Of a stretch of DNA of 64,000 nt, positions 35,306-46,852 are shown piece by piece. The position numbers and the translations under genes were made by a program. The notes beneath the pieces are model-generated. The model was not told the DNA's origin. It ran no database searches and saw nothing but the letters and a program-made list of their open reading frames with translations. How positions within the stretch are numbered: position 1 is the stretch's first letter; each line of letters begins with the position of its first letter. This DNA is from Stenocarpella maydis (lineage: Eukaryota; Ascomycota; Sordariomycetes; Diaporthales; Diaporthaceae), in NCBI GenBank assembly GCA_002270565.1, contig NQMI01000065.1, positions 4,921 through 68,920 of the forward strand, given 5' to 3'.

Positions 35306-36484
35306 CTTGTTCAGCTGGATTTGCTAACTAAGTGGACAACTTTAGAATCTGGCGTGGCTACTTGAATGTCGCTGTTACCATGCAGCATGGCATGCAGGAG
35401 AATGTCTATAAGCCTATATACCGTCCCACAACTGCAGGCAGAAAATATGACCAAAACCTCTCGCATTTTACGGCAGGAACCTGAGCCAATGAATTAAGTT
35501 ACAGCTTCCATGTGCGATGATATTGCCTTGCCCAAGGCTTGGGAGAGTCTTAGAATCGGGCCTGGAATCTTGGGAGTTGTAGAAAATCTCGAGGAGGCAT
35601 GATCCTCCCTCTCGCCAGCTCAACCTGTTGGATACATCCGAGACGTCATATGTACAGCCTTGCCAGATTAGCCAGATTCCACCGCACTTTGCAGGCCAAC
35701 CGATGGGCATCAAGCGTCCGCCGAGCGGCCAAGGCTCTGGTGGGGAGTTGGCGGAAGCTGGGCGAGAGATGCCAAGTTCGGCCCAGGGCCCGCGTCACGG
35801 TGCAGAAGCCAATGGAAGTACGGCGTGTGAGCACGCGTTTTAGATTGTCTATTTGAGTGGAAGTATGATATTGTGGCGTCTTGCAGCCTCAGCACAACTC
35901 CTTCAATACAAAGCCTTGGCTCCGCTCCGAACATGCTAGCGTGATATACTCGAGGGAGGAATAACCGCCCGTTATGTAGCCTGATGGCCAACCTGAGGAT
36001 CATGGTGAGCACACGAGCGTACGCCACACACAAGTCATAGTGGAGCGCAGCTGTGAATGCCCTGTGTGACACCTAGGCTGGGCACAGGGACGGCTTCCGT
36101 GGTCGACGTAGACATCGATCGGGACAACATGTGATTACGGAATAAGACGGGTTCAGTTGGCGGCTCATTACTACTTAGTCCAGTGGGTGGCAAAGCAGGC
36201 CGAAGTAGGAAACCACCTTACGGAAGATTGCTAAATATTTTGGTGGTTTGCCACAATGGATTTTCCCTAACATCAGTTCACCGGTACTGTGGTTGAACAT
36301 GAACCTGAGCCTCTGCTAGCTGTTGAACGCAAAAGCGATACCGCAATTGCACTGCAATTGCGTAGGTTTATCTTTCCACACCAGCAGTACCCGGGGGAAA
36401 GTTCGTGCATGAGCGATGGCCGTAAATTTCAGTCCCATGTTAGGCAAAATTGAGCCAGAAGCCCTTTTGTTAACTATAAAAATG
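35306..36484. other. Intergenic region upstream of the phosphate symporter
   Basis: About 1.2 kb with only short open frames and no recognisable domain. It should contain the symporter promoter. The copia element 3 target duplication begins at its right end. Confidence 0.5.
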
Positions 36485-36489
36485 TCTGA
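36485..36489 (+). repeat. Target-site duplication TCTGA (left)
   Basis: TCTGA immediately before the 5' LTR, repeated after the 3' LTR at 43427-43431. This is the 5-bp duplication typical of copia integration. Confidence 0.85.
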
Positions 36490-36700
36490 TGTGGCAATAG
36501 CAGTGTGCAACAGCACACTGGTGGGCTAGCGCTACAGCCACCATACTGTAGCCAGAGGACGTAGTTGCTTACTCAGCAACCACTACCCTCTATATAAGCC
36601 CGAGATAGCTGGCGGGCTACGCCCACTACACCCACTACTCCTAGATAGAGAATTTTAACCATAACCCCCAATCGTATTGCAATACGTAACCCAGCCAACA
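36490..36700 (+). repeat. 5' LTR of copia element 3
   Basis: 211 bp with TGTGGCAAT and CCAGCCAACA ends and a TATATAAG box. CpA dinucleotides are abundant, so the LTR shows little RIP. Confidence 0.9.
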
Positions 36701-37949
36701 CTGATCAGTGGTTGCAAGGGCGACTACAGATTAGCAAGGTTGAAGAGATAGGCCTTTGCTGCTTAATAGTAGCTGTACTAATAGTACTAATAGTACCGCC
36801 CCTTAAAGAGACTTCAGCGGATTCCGTAATAATGCTATAGTGGACTTCAATGATATTATTATTACCCATCATGAGGCAAAGAGGGCTCTATATACACTAC
36901 GCTATACTCTATCTTCATTAAACGCGCGTTTATCACGCCCTAAGTATCATTGGAAGGCAACCGCGGAATATGGATACTATATAATATTGCTAACCCCTGC
37001 TACTCTTAAAGATAATGCTAAAGATATTATTACTTTAGCATACATTAGCAATCAACCGGTAACAACCCCGGTAATAGCTATACCAACCAAGGTTAACTCC
37101 ACTAGCCGGCATATCTTTACTACGCCCTGCTAATAAGCTTACCCCTATATACTTACTACCCCTTATTACCATTTATTTGACCCCTACTTTGCTCTAGCAT
37201 ACTCCTGTTATTAACTACACAACCTATATATTACGATGGCTGGTGAAGATAATACCCCTATGCTATTAGCATTAATAACTATACTGGCGGGTGCTATTAA
37301 TCTTGGCCCAATCAACTTATAAGATATAATTAAGGAAATATTACTTAAGGAAGCTGCTACTAAATTAGGTCTTGATGCTAACCTATAGGGAATAGACCCA
37401 GATCTAGAGGCCCTGAGTAACCCAAGATAATATGTAATGCACCTGAGTACCTACGTGCAATGGTGCCATTAAACATATGTAAGACTTACTGGCTAAGATG
37501 TCTATAAGGAGTTTAAGAATGACTTCTAGGGTTGGGAAGAATTAGCATTTAAGGCAGTCTATTGCGATATCCTCTCGGCCCTTAAGAAGATGCTATAATG
37601 TAAAGGGATATGCCTATAGGTTAACGATAATATAAAGGCCTTTATGGAACTATTGGAGTTAGAATTCCTGCTGAGAGCCCTAGCGTCTGCATAATACTAG
37701 TATTAATAGATAATTTAGTTAAAGAGATATTATGATTATATTCCTTTTGATAATAATAGATTATTTGAAGGATATGCACTAGTACTGAGTAACGACCGGA
37801 GAATAGGCCCAAGTACTTAGGGACCTATACTGCAACCCACTATACCAGCTGTACCCGAACCTTAACCACTATCCCGTTAGCCACGTGGCATCTATGCCTT
37901 TGAGACCTCTGATGGCTATAAGTTATTACCTAAGTGGGAAGAATTCCGA

Positions 37950-38252
37950 GTGTTCTATGAGAAGTATGTAATAATCCCTCTAGTGCTACTAAATGGCATA
38001 CTATTGGAGAAAGGGATGTCTGCTAATTTGGCTAAATACTACTTGGATGATGAGAAGTTTACCGGGGTAATGGATGAAGTGCTTAATAATAAGATTTATC
38101 TTTTTTATGATATCTATAAGAATAATCACCTATACCCTACCTACTTCCGGGCAGTATTACCCGTGATATTGAAGGGCAAGGCTAAGGACTTTTATATCCA
38201 GTTGATTATAGATAGAGACACCTTTGCTATAGCATATGCTAAACTTAAGTAA
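37950..38252 (+). pseudogene. Copia gag fragment, element 3
   Basis: A 100-codon open segment (LLNGILLEKGMSANLAKYYL, LPVILKGKAKDFYIQL) equivalent to 14490-14759. The surrounding gag frame is interrupted. The knuckle near 38918-38960 (CYIC, then KEGCWLL) follows with a stop between. Confidence 0.7.
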
Positions 38253-39279
38253 TGATTTAATATAAATGGCAGATAATGAGTGTATTTAACTGCATGGAAT
38301 ACTACTACTTTTATATTAATATAGTAAAGAAATGAGAATAAAACCCCGTTAGAAGTAGTGGAGATTTTAATTAAAAATATAAAGTAATATACCTGAATAC
38401 TTGGCTATGAAGGAGCACTTGGAGATAAACTACTATATGATAACCTTATATATGCAATATATGGTATACTTGAGTTCTACTATGTTGAGGTGATAGCCCT
38501 GGCTACTGCTAATGAAGCATGTGATATGCTCCGTTGTTGTGCTGTATTATCAGGACCTTAGCGCCCCTCCCAGTAATACACTATAGGGCAAGGCAATAAT
38601 GATTGGCTAGATGGCAACTATAATGATGAGGAAGACTAGGGTAATAATGAGTACTTTGACTACCCTGGTGATAACTACTTTTATTACTCTGAGCACCCTG
38701 ATAATGACTAGTACTACCTGGACTGCTGGTATAATAATGACTGGTGGCGTAGAGGTAACTATTTATGAGGCTTTGCACGTGGGTGATATCCCCTGGGATG
38801 AGGCAACTATTGTCCCTAAAGCAACTATCGCCCCTAGGGCAACTTCCAACCACCCCCTAGAGGAGATAACTACCCATATGGAAGGCGTAGGAGAGATAAT
38901 CTCCTAGATAAGAAAAGGTGCTATATCTGCTAGAAGGAGGGGTGTTGGTTATTAAATTACTCCTTCCAAGAGTGCTAGAGGGCTAAGGGCATATATATGT
39001 ATATGTATGGTAGCTTGGATGAGGAATTCTACTTGTTTCTTGTTGACTATAAGGGCATTAACTATGAGAGTAATAATTAAGAAAGCACTAGTATATTTGT
39101 TAGTAGTGCTAAAAGCCGTGAAAACTATATGTGGTTAGTAGATTAAGCCTTCCTTTATACTTTTAGCATTAATAATAATAAGGAGGACTAGGATAACCTC
39201 GGCCCTGTGACTGGCGGGAATAATGTTAATACTAGTGATACTAAGACTGGTAAAGGAGCCGGCAGTATTAAGGAGGTCT

Positions 39280-42200
39280 TTATGATAGATAACTACTTGC
39301 GTTAGTATTTCTAAGGGATTCTCCTAGATACTGGTGCAGCTAACTACTCTATTGTTGGGCATAACCAATATATTGCGCTGCGGCAACTTGTGCCTATTAC
39401 TCTTGATATGTCCCGTGTAGGAGAAGCAATAGTCCGCTTTGGGCCAGGAGAACTACTATAGTTAATAGGGGCAACTATAGTTAATATAATAGCTGGCAAC
39501 TTAATGTTCCACGTGATGAAGATGCTAACTCCCTTCCTCTTATATATATAAGATATGAATATATACTTGCTCTTTATGCGGAATATGACTAATGAAGTTA
39601 TATAATATAAGCTAAATTAGCAGCATGAGAGGATGTTTTCTATTACTTGGAAGTGGGGATATCTATGGTTCCTTATAGATATTAATAAGGGCAGTAACGC
39701 CCCCGTTCTCTTTCTTATGGAGACTGAGTTATAGTGACTATATAGATGATTTGGGCACCTATTAGTTGAGAGGCTCTCTTGGCTACTAGTGGGTGCTGGC
39801 TATGATATTGATTCCTTAGCACTAGAGGCTATTATTAAGTTCTGCTATTATTACTAAATGCACTCTCTCGTGCCCTAGAGATTTAAGTTTAACCTCTATG
39901 ATGATGTTAACTTTAATTATGAAGTTATTGTGGATGTGATGTACTTGATAGGGCTCCCTGTACTATATGTTGTTGACTTAGCTACTTCCTTTTAAGCCGG
40001 ATAATTCTTGGCTTCTCTCTCTACTAAAGATATATGGGAAGCCCTATGGAGCTGCTGGATTGATATATATATGGGTCCCCTAGACCGTCTTGTATTTAAT
40101 GCAGGGACTAACTTTGCTTTTAGCGAGTTCAAGAGTATTGTATGTATTATGGGGATTATGTATAAATAAATACCTGCAGAAGTATACTGGTTGATCGGTA
40201 AAGTAGAGCGATATTATGCTCCTTTGCATAGGGCTTTTGATATATTGTATGCTGAGTTGTTAATTATGTTTACTAAAGAAGCTATACTACAGGCAAGCTT
40301 TAGTGTGGTTAATAATATAATTGGCCCGGACGGTCTTGTGCTAACTCTTTTTGTATTTGGAGTATACCCGCGTGTGATAGAGGACTTGGCCCCTATGCTA
40401 TCTACTCTAAAGAGAGCTGAGGCGGTACAGAAGGCGATGAAGGAGGTTAGGAAAATTAATGCTGTATGTAAAATTGGTAAAGTATTGTGTGCAAGGAATG
40501 GCCTAGTTATATTAGAAGTTTTAAGCCTATTACTCTAGAGTAAAGTTTGGGTATGGAGAGAAAAGACTGGGTGGCAAGGCCTATATAAACTGCTTTCTAT
40601 TGATAATTATGATGTGATAATTGATCTTCCTAATGGATTAGTTGTCTTCTGGTTAACTCTTGTATAGCCGTACTATTGTGATGAAGAAGAACCTCTTGAT
40701 CTGCCGGACCCTGATAATACCCTGGAGGAGCCAGTATGCTTTGAGCTAGACCCTGTACCGACTATTCCTGACCCGGTAGTCCCTTGATGATGAGGATGGC
40801 TATGGGGGGCTAAGAGCAGGAAGAGGGCGGTTGTTGTTACGGATGATGATAATGATAGTGCTGCTACTGCTGATGATATGGAAGATAAGATTACCGCTTA
40901 TGTATTCCTTACCCTACGCGAAGTTGAGAACTATAAGCTTGCTCTAAAGCTTTGCTAGGACGGCATTATTACCACCTTAGGCGACCCCTTTGAAGAGTTA
41001 GATGATAAGGAAGTATCCAAGCTAATTAGCTAAGGAGTATTCTGGTTCAAGCGGTTTGATAAGCGGAAGTACAGAGGAATCCAAATCTTTAAATCTTACA
41101 TTGTTAGGGAGATTAAGGGCAAAACTAAGAAGCTATATAAGAAATCCTGCCTTGTTGTTGTTAGATTTAGTGACCTTATAAAGTATGAGATCCTTATATA
41201 GTTACTAATGGTATAATGTGCAAGTTATCGACTTCTTATTGCTCTTATGCCTATGTTGATGACTAAGGGATTATATCTTGAGCTCTGTGATGTTACTTAG
41301 GCCTATTTATAGTCAAAATCCATGCTTAAGAGGCCCATTCTGTGCTACCTTCCCCCTGAAATAAGGGGTAAATACTTGGCCGGCATGATTATGAGGGTAA
41401 TTAAGCCCTTATATGGCGTTATAGAAGCCGGTATGCACTGGTGGGCTATGTATTATAAGCACTATATTGAGAAGCTGGGGATGATTGTGTTTGTATACGA
41501 CTTGTGCCTCTTGATAGCTGATTATGGCAGTAAGGACATCTTTGGTATTACTGCTATGCAGATTAATGATACTCTTACCCTTTGTACCTTGGCCTTTTTA
41601 GAGCTTGAAGAATAGAAGATTAAGGAGGAGGAGATCTGCTGCAAGCTAAAGGATAGGCTGACTCCTGAGAAATTACTGGACTTTAACGGCATGAAGATCA
41701 CGATGTTACACGATGGCGTTGTATATCTCAGATAGAAGGGCTAAGGGGTAAAGATATAGCTAGTTGACTGTATGGCTGAGGACTGCGCTTAATAGTATAT
41801 GGAGCAGCATGTAAGAGGAGCATATCTAGCTTCTATTTGCTACCTGGAAGCAGCATTTGACCTCTCTATTGCGGCTTAAATCCAAGACCCTAAAGAAGAG
41901 GACTGCACCAAGTTGAATAAGCGGCTAAAGTGGCAAGCAGATTACCTTGGCTGTAGTCTTAACTATATTCCTCTAGACCTTGCGGCAGCCAAGTTAATAA
42001 TCTTTGTGGATGGATCTTTTGCTAATAATAAGGACCTTAGTTCTCAGATTGGCTATATAATTGCCCTGGTGAATGAAGCGCAAGCTAAGCAACTGTCTAT
42101 ATGGGAGATCACCGGGAATGTCCTCTATTGGTTGTTAACTAAGTGTAAGAGGGTTATGCATAGCGTACTTGCTTCCGAGATCTATAGTATGGTTAATAGC

Positions 42201-42524
42201 TTTAATATAGGGATTATAATAGCTACTACTCTCCGCTAAATTATTACGCACTTAAACCTGCTAGAGATCCCTCTTATTATCTATATAGATTCCTACTCTT
42301 TATATGAGTATCTAGTTAAGCTAGGGATAATAAAAGAGAAGCGCCTTATGATTAATGTAATGGCGTTAAGGCAGTTATATAAGAAGCATGAGATCTATTA
42401 GATCCGGTGGATTGCTGGGGACTATAACCTAGTAGATGCCTTTATAAAGAGTACCCTAAATAAGGCGTTAGAATGCCTTATTAATAATAATACCCTCATT
42501 ATTAAGGTGGAAGGATATATAGAC
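39280..42524 (+). pseudogene. Copia pol remnant, element 3
   Basis: Protease DTGAANYS is near 39320. The integrase C-terminal part is open at 40191-40538 (IGKVERYYAPLHRAFDILY, GPDGLVLTLFVFG). An RVT_2 piece is open at 41322-41615 (PLYGVIEAGMHWWAMYYKHY). RNase H is open at 41913-42239 (LIIFVDGSFANNKDLSSQIG). The pieces lie in different broken frames; stops such as TAG for CAG/TGG separate them. The sequence is cut at the N. Confidence 0.8.
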
Positions 42525-42525
42525 N
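42525..42525. other. Ambiguous base hiding a gap of about 650 bp (N)
   Basis: The sequence jumps from GGATATATAGAC to CTCTACTCCTACTAACTC. The same two anchors are about 650 bp apart in element 1, so the single N stands for missing element sequence. Confidence 0.8.
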
Positions 42526-43215
42526 CTCTACTCCTACTAACTCTTAATATTGGCCTCTGATGGAGAGGGCTTTTACTGATTAAGTTATTATCAAACCCTA
42601 TTGCTAATGTCTGCCGCTAGAAGACAGTTGATCTATACTATACCTAATTTAGCTAATTATTAACACTCAGTTAGGGGGAGAGGGGGTCTAGAGATCCGGG
42701 TTTAGGAGGCCGGATAGTTATTATTCCAGTTTTAGGGTATCTAAATAATTGTTATTCTAGTTCCGGGTAAATCCTTATTTAACCTGTGGCCTGCAGGTGA
42801 AGGAATTATGAGTTCTTATTGCGCATTTCTTTTATAACCCTTAAGTACTAGAGATAATAAATAAGCGGTGTAAATTATTGAGAGCGGATATTTTGTATGG
42901 GAATAGCACTATATTATGCCGGACCGTATAATTGTATGCTCTTAGCTTCTAGGGGAAGCAGAGACCGCTATAATATACCAGGTCTTTCTGGGTGCTTGTA
43001 TTTCATGGGCACTTGGCATAATGGTATACGTGATAAACTCAATAAAGGGACTGCTATAGCTAACAAGCAGTAGTGGTATAGGGATTTGGTGACGAATGCA
43101 GTAATTTCTTTTGTTTTTTCTTAAAATGGCGAGAGTATAGGTTTAACCCCATGCCTGGGACTTTTTTTTATGTTTTTGGAGGAGATAGTCGCTAGTAAAA
43201 GAAAAAGACTGCTAG

Positions 43216-43426
43216 TGTGGCAATAGCAGTGTGCAACAGCACACTGGTGGGCTAGCGCTATAGCCACCATACTGTAGCCAGAGGACGTAGTTGCTTACTC
43301 AGCAACCACTACCCTCTATATAAGCCCGAGATAGCTGGCGGGCTACGCCCACTACACCCACTACTCCTAGATAGAGAATTTTAACCATAACCCCCAATCG
43401 TATTGCAATACGTAACCCAGCCAACA
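43216..43426 (+). repeat. 3' LTR of copia element 3
   Basis: Identical to the 5' LTR at 210 of 211 positions by eye and followed by the TCTGA duplication at 43427-43431. Confidence 0.9.
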
Positions 43427-43431
43427 TCTGA
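43427..43431 (+). repeat. Target-site duplication TCTGA (right)
   Basis: Matches 36485-36489 exactly. Confidence 0.85.
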
Positions 43432-44382
43432 CGAATTAGTGACCGACCTTAAACTTCGAGCGGAAAGTTTCTTCTGAGATATACCAGTCGGTTTCGCGAG
43501 AATAGACCACTGTAATATACGAACAAAACGTGACCCACACTTTGAATATTACCCCTAACCTTATATCGTGACAGACGGAGCCTGCCATCCATCGCCGTCA
43601 GTGTCAAGGTGCATGCAGCCATGTACAGACGACACAAGGTTATTTGAGGCAGTATGGTACATGTCAAGCAGCCTATTTAACTTCCCACTGAGAAAGGATA
43701 TTTCTGAAGAATTATGGAATTCCAGACACTCTAATAATATTTTAGAAAGCCTATGATACCACGAATAGTTCTAGAAATGATGATCACGACTAGTAAGATA
43801 TCTAATGACCCCCGGTGGCCTCTGGAGGGTCTACTTTTGATTTATTTACTGACTTTATAGGATACATTATAGAAAATCGGTGCTCACACTGGCCAGAATC
43901 AATATCTGGAAGCTGGTTACTACACCGTTACTATAGTTAGTGTATTATGTTTTGGGCATTGAGTTGGATTCAAGACCTGGAGTAGCAGGAAGCTCTATGC
44001 GGTATGAATAATTTCAAATTATCACCAAATGCATGTGTATTACAGGTACAATATTAGCGTGTGCTTATAAATAACCCAATTGATAGATCTATATTTACTA
44101 TTAGCTAGTACCAGGCAAGTTTGCTCTTTACACTCCATGTAGATGAAAAGTTATGGATGAACCCCGCCCCATTGGCTGCCCAGGAACTGACTTCTAGACA
44201 TGGTCCTGAATTCTGAGCGAGAATGAAACAGCTCCACGACGAGAATGAGTAAAGTCAGCGTAAGAGGGTCCCACAGTCTTGCACATGTAGCTTCCAAACA
44301 CGCCTACAATGTCGACTGCAAGGCATTGGGGCTTCTCATGAAGTCATATTGTCTCGTTCGGGAGGTAACCTCGGCCAAGGAA
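43432..44382. other. Intergenic region between copia element 3 and the SOD gene
   Basis: About 950 bp of mixed composition with no recognisable gene. The last part is the SOD 3' flank. Confidence 0.5.
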
Positions 44383-45157
44383 TTACATTTTCGCCCTCAG
44401 CGACTTGAAAGCGTCGTCTCTAGCCCCCACAAAGCGTGCCTCAGCGGTCTTCCAGTTGATCACCGCCCAGATGTTCTCGACGTAGGCGGCTTTCCCATTG
44501 AGATATTGAAGATAATAAGCATGCTCCCACATGTCCACACCGAATATGGGTGTGTCTCCAACGACAACAGCCTCCTGGTTGGCAAGCGTCACGATCCTCA
44601 GCTGGCCGGTGACGGCCTCCTTGACGAGCCAGCCCCAGCCGCTGCCCTGGATGCCCAGCAGCGCGGCCGTGAAGGCCTTCTTGAACCCCTCCAGGCTGCC
44701 CCAGGCTGCCGCGATGGCTGCTGACAGCTTCGGCGCGGCATCGATCTTTGAGTTCGCCGAGGAGGACGGCGCCAGGTTCTCCCAGAAGAGGGAGTGGTTG
44801 ATGTGGCCGCCGCCGTTGAACCGGATGGCCGACAGCTGCGCAGACGAGTCCGGCAGGTTGCCCTCGGCCAGGGCGGCTGCGGATACTTCCAGTGCTTTGT
44901 TAAGGTTGGTCACGTAGGCACGGTGATGCTTGTCATGGTGGAGTTCCATGATCTGCTTGGAGATGCTCGGTTCAAGGGCCTATGGAGAGCCTTAGCCTAA
45001 ACTTTCAGAGGTCTAAAGTACCTAGATGATTGCCATCCGCGTGAAGAAACGTATGATCTTCATGTATGTATACAACTATCAGGGTGGCATGGCGGAATGA
45101 GTGGCTTACATCGTAGCTGTATGGCAATTCAGGTAGAACATATGTAGGTGGCGCCAT
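44383..45157 (-). CDS. Manganese superoxide dismutase without a mitochondrial presequence
   Basis: Two exons, 45157-45110 and 44979-44383, with a 130-bp phase-0 intron, give 214 residues. The enzyme converts superoxide to peroxide and oxygen. Metal ligands are visible: H30 (MELHHDKHH), H78 (GGHINHSLFW), D165 and H169 (FGVDMWEHAYY, the Mn/Fe-SOD signature). Gln in ANQEA, at the position of the MnSOD active-site glutamine, supports Mn rather than Fe. The protein begins MAPPTYVLPELPYSYDALEP, where mitochondrial MnSODs have a cleaved presequence, so a cytosolic location is likely. An in-frame ATG at 45232 would add 25 residues (MLSPYPLLSFPIELPFPL), which are hydrophobic, carry a Glu and are poor as a targeting peptide. 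The gene is not next to any functionally related gene. Confidence 0.93.
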
Positions 45158-46441
45158 TTTCAAGACTCTAGGGGCTGCAAGAGGGAAAGGGAGTTCGATC
45201 GGGAACGATAGCAGAGGGTAAGGAGAGAGCACTCCAGGGGATAATCGGAGTCAAAGGGATTTATTGAGTTCGTCGGCTCCCTATGTACCTTGATGAGCAC
45301 TTGTGGGGCTCTTGCTGCGAGATCAACATTGGATCCCGGTCCCGAGACACAATGTGTCCAATCAGAATAAACTTGCTCATATGTGCTCATACGTGCTCAC
45401 GGCCTCCGCAACCCTTCACATGATGCTTCTAATTCCAGAAGCGCGCATTGAGAACCTTGATGGCCAAGCTACCAAGCCAATCTGAGTATCCCAAGTCTCA
45501 GTACCTAGGTCCCCAGGTACCTAGCAGCCTGGATCCTCTCAGTAGGTTATTCAGCCTTTATCCGAATAAACGCGAGAGTCGGGGGAGGTTCAATTGTACT
45601 TTATTTCAGGCTCAAACTACCCCCATAGAGTGGAATTCATATATAGTCAACTATATACGGGCCTTACTTCATGTTGTCCTCTTGGCTCACGTTGGCTAAC
45701 TAGCTCTTACCTCTGAGAAGTCCATGTGAGGTTCTGGCTCTGCCGACTTTGCCCCGCGGGGGGGGCGGGAAAGGGGAATTCATTACTGACATATCATATC
45801 GTATCCATTCTGCGGATAGAACGTGCAATGTCACGACAAACCCGAGGCGGACCAAGTGGTCTCGCTGAGAGTTTCACGGCGGCTTCCTCATCAGCATACT
45901 GCGAGAGTAAAGTCGGTATGAATCCTGGGAGTGCCACGGATGTCATTCCTATCAGACACAGGCCCATCATCCAAACGTGACTGACGTTGTGCTCCGTTGT
46001 GCCGACCCGTACGAGAGCCAACTGGCTTAATCGTCCCAGAAGATCTTTACCCCCCAATGCGAGAGTAAGCTTACCACACTTGGCGCCTGTGCTCCTATAA
46101 GAATTTCACGGTACGCCTTATGACCATGTGGAGTCAAGCTTTGCCTTGGTGGTCTGATGCAGCCAAGCTTTGGTCCTGGGTGTGGGACGGGCGGGCACAT
46201 GGCATAATGACTCCGGCCATGGAGATCTGTGGTCAATATTCACAATGCCATCCTAATTCCAATCTGGTACACATCCTTGGGCCCAGGACCTAATTGCAAC
46301 GCTCAGGACATTTTGTGGCCGTTGCTTCCTGTCTCGGTGGCCGATTAAGCGTGCGAGAAGATGCCGGAGGGCTTAGTTGCTCCCCAGGCACAGCAACTGC
46401 ACGTTCCATAAAAGAAACTAGTGATTCCAGATCTAGCGCAG
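45158..46441. other. Intergenic region upstream of SOD
   Basis: About 1.3 kb with only short, unrecognised open frames. It contains the SOD promoter and a G-run near 45759-45768. Confidence 0.5.
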
Positions 46442-46671
46442 TGTTGGCTGGGTCACGTATTTAAACGAGTGGGGTGTTGTTCTTGTATTTCTCTGTTTTC
46501 GAGTAGTGGGTGTAGTGGGCTTAGCCCGCCAGCTATCTCGGGTATATATAGTGGGTGGTAGTTGCTTAGTTAGCAACTACGCCCTCTGGTTAAGCTGTGG
46601 CTGTAGCGATGGGCTACAATGTGCTGTGCACTGTATGCACAGCAATATTTATAAATTCCATACACCACATA
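46442..46671 (-). repeat. Solo copia LTR, reverse orientation
   Basis: About 230 bp matching the reverse complement of the window's copia LTR: TGTTGGCTGGGTCACGTATT at its left, GTAGTGGGTGTAGTGGGC and CCCGCCAGCTATCTCGGG in the middle. CGCAG occurs at 46437-46441 and 46672-46676 and fits a 5-bp target duplication. It is diverged and indel-bearing compared with elements 1 and 3, hence older. It lies 182 bp from the end of the AdoMet decarboxylase gene. Confidence 0.75.
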
Positions 46672-46852
46672 CGCAGTCACCAAGATCATAGTAAGCAGTA
46701 CCTTCATGTCTTCAGTCTTCACGCATTCACCATGTACGCAGTTATCACAGAAGAACGCGGCCCTCAAAGATGGAAATGAAAGAGCGCGATACCAATAGAG
46801 ATTTATGTCGGAATCAGGCTTAATTTTACCCCCGCTCGTATCGAACGGCACC

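Larger units (their letters stand above)
36490..43426 (+). mobile_element. Ty1/copia LTR retrotransposon, complete ends, dead coding region
   Basis: 211-bp LTRs at 36490-36700 and 43216-43426 differ at only one position (CTACAGCC versus CTATAGCC). A perfect TCTGA duplication borders the element. The internal region is colinear with element 1: gag, zinc knuckle, protease with intact DTGAANYS near 39320, integrase, RVT_2 and RNase H. It has stop codons throughout. An N at 42525 replaces about 650 bp present in element 1 (about 19031-19681), so the true length is near 7.6 kb. Confidence 0.9.
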
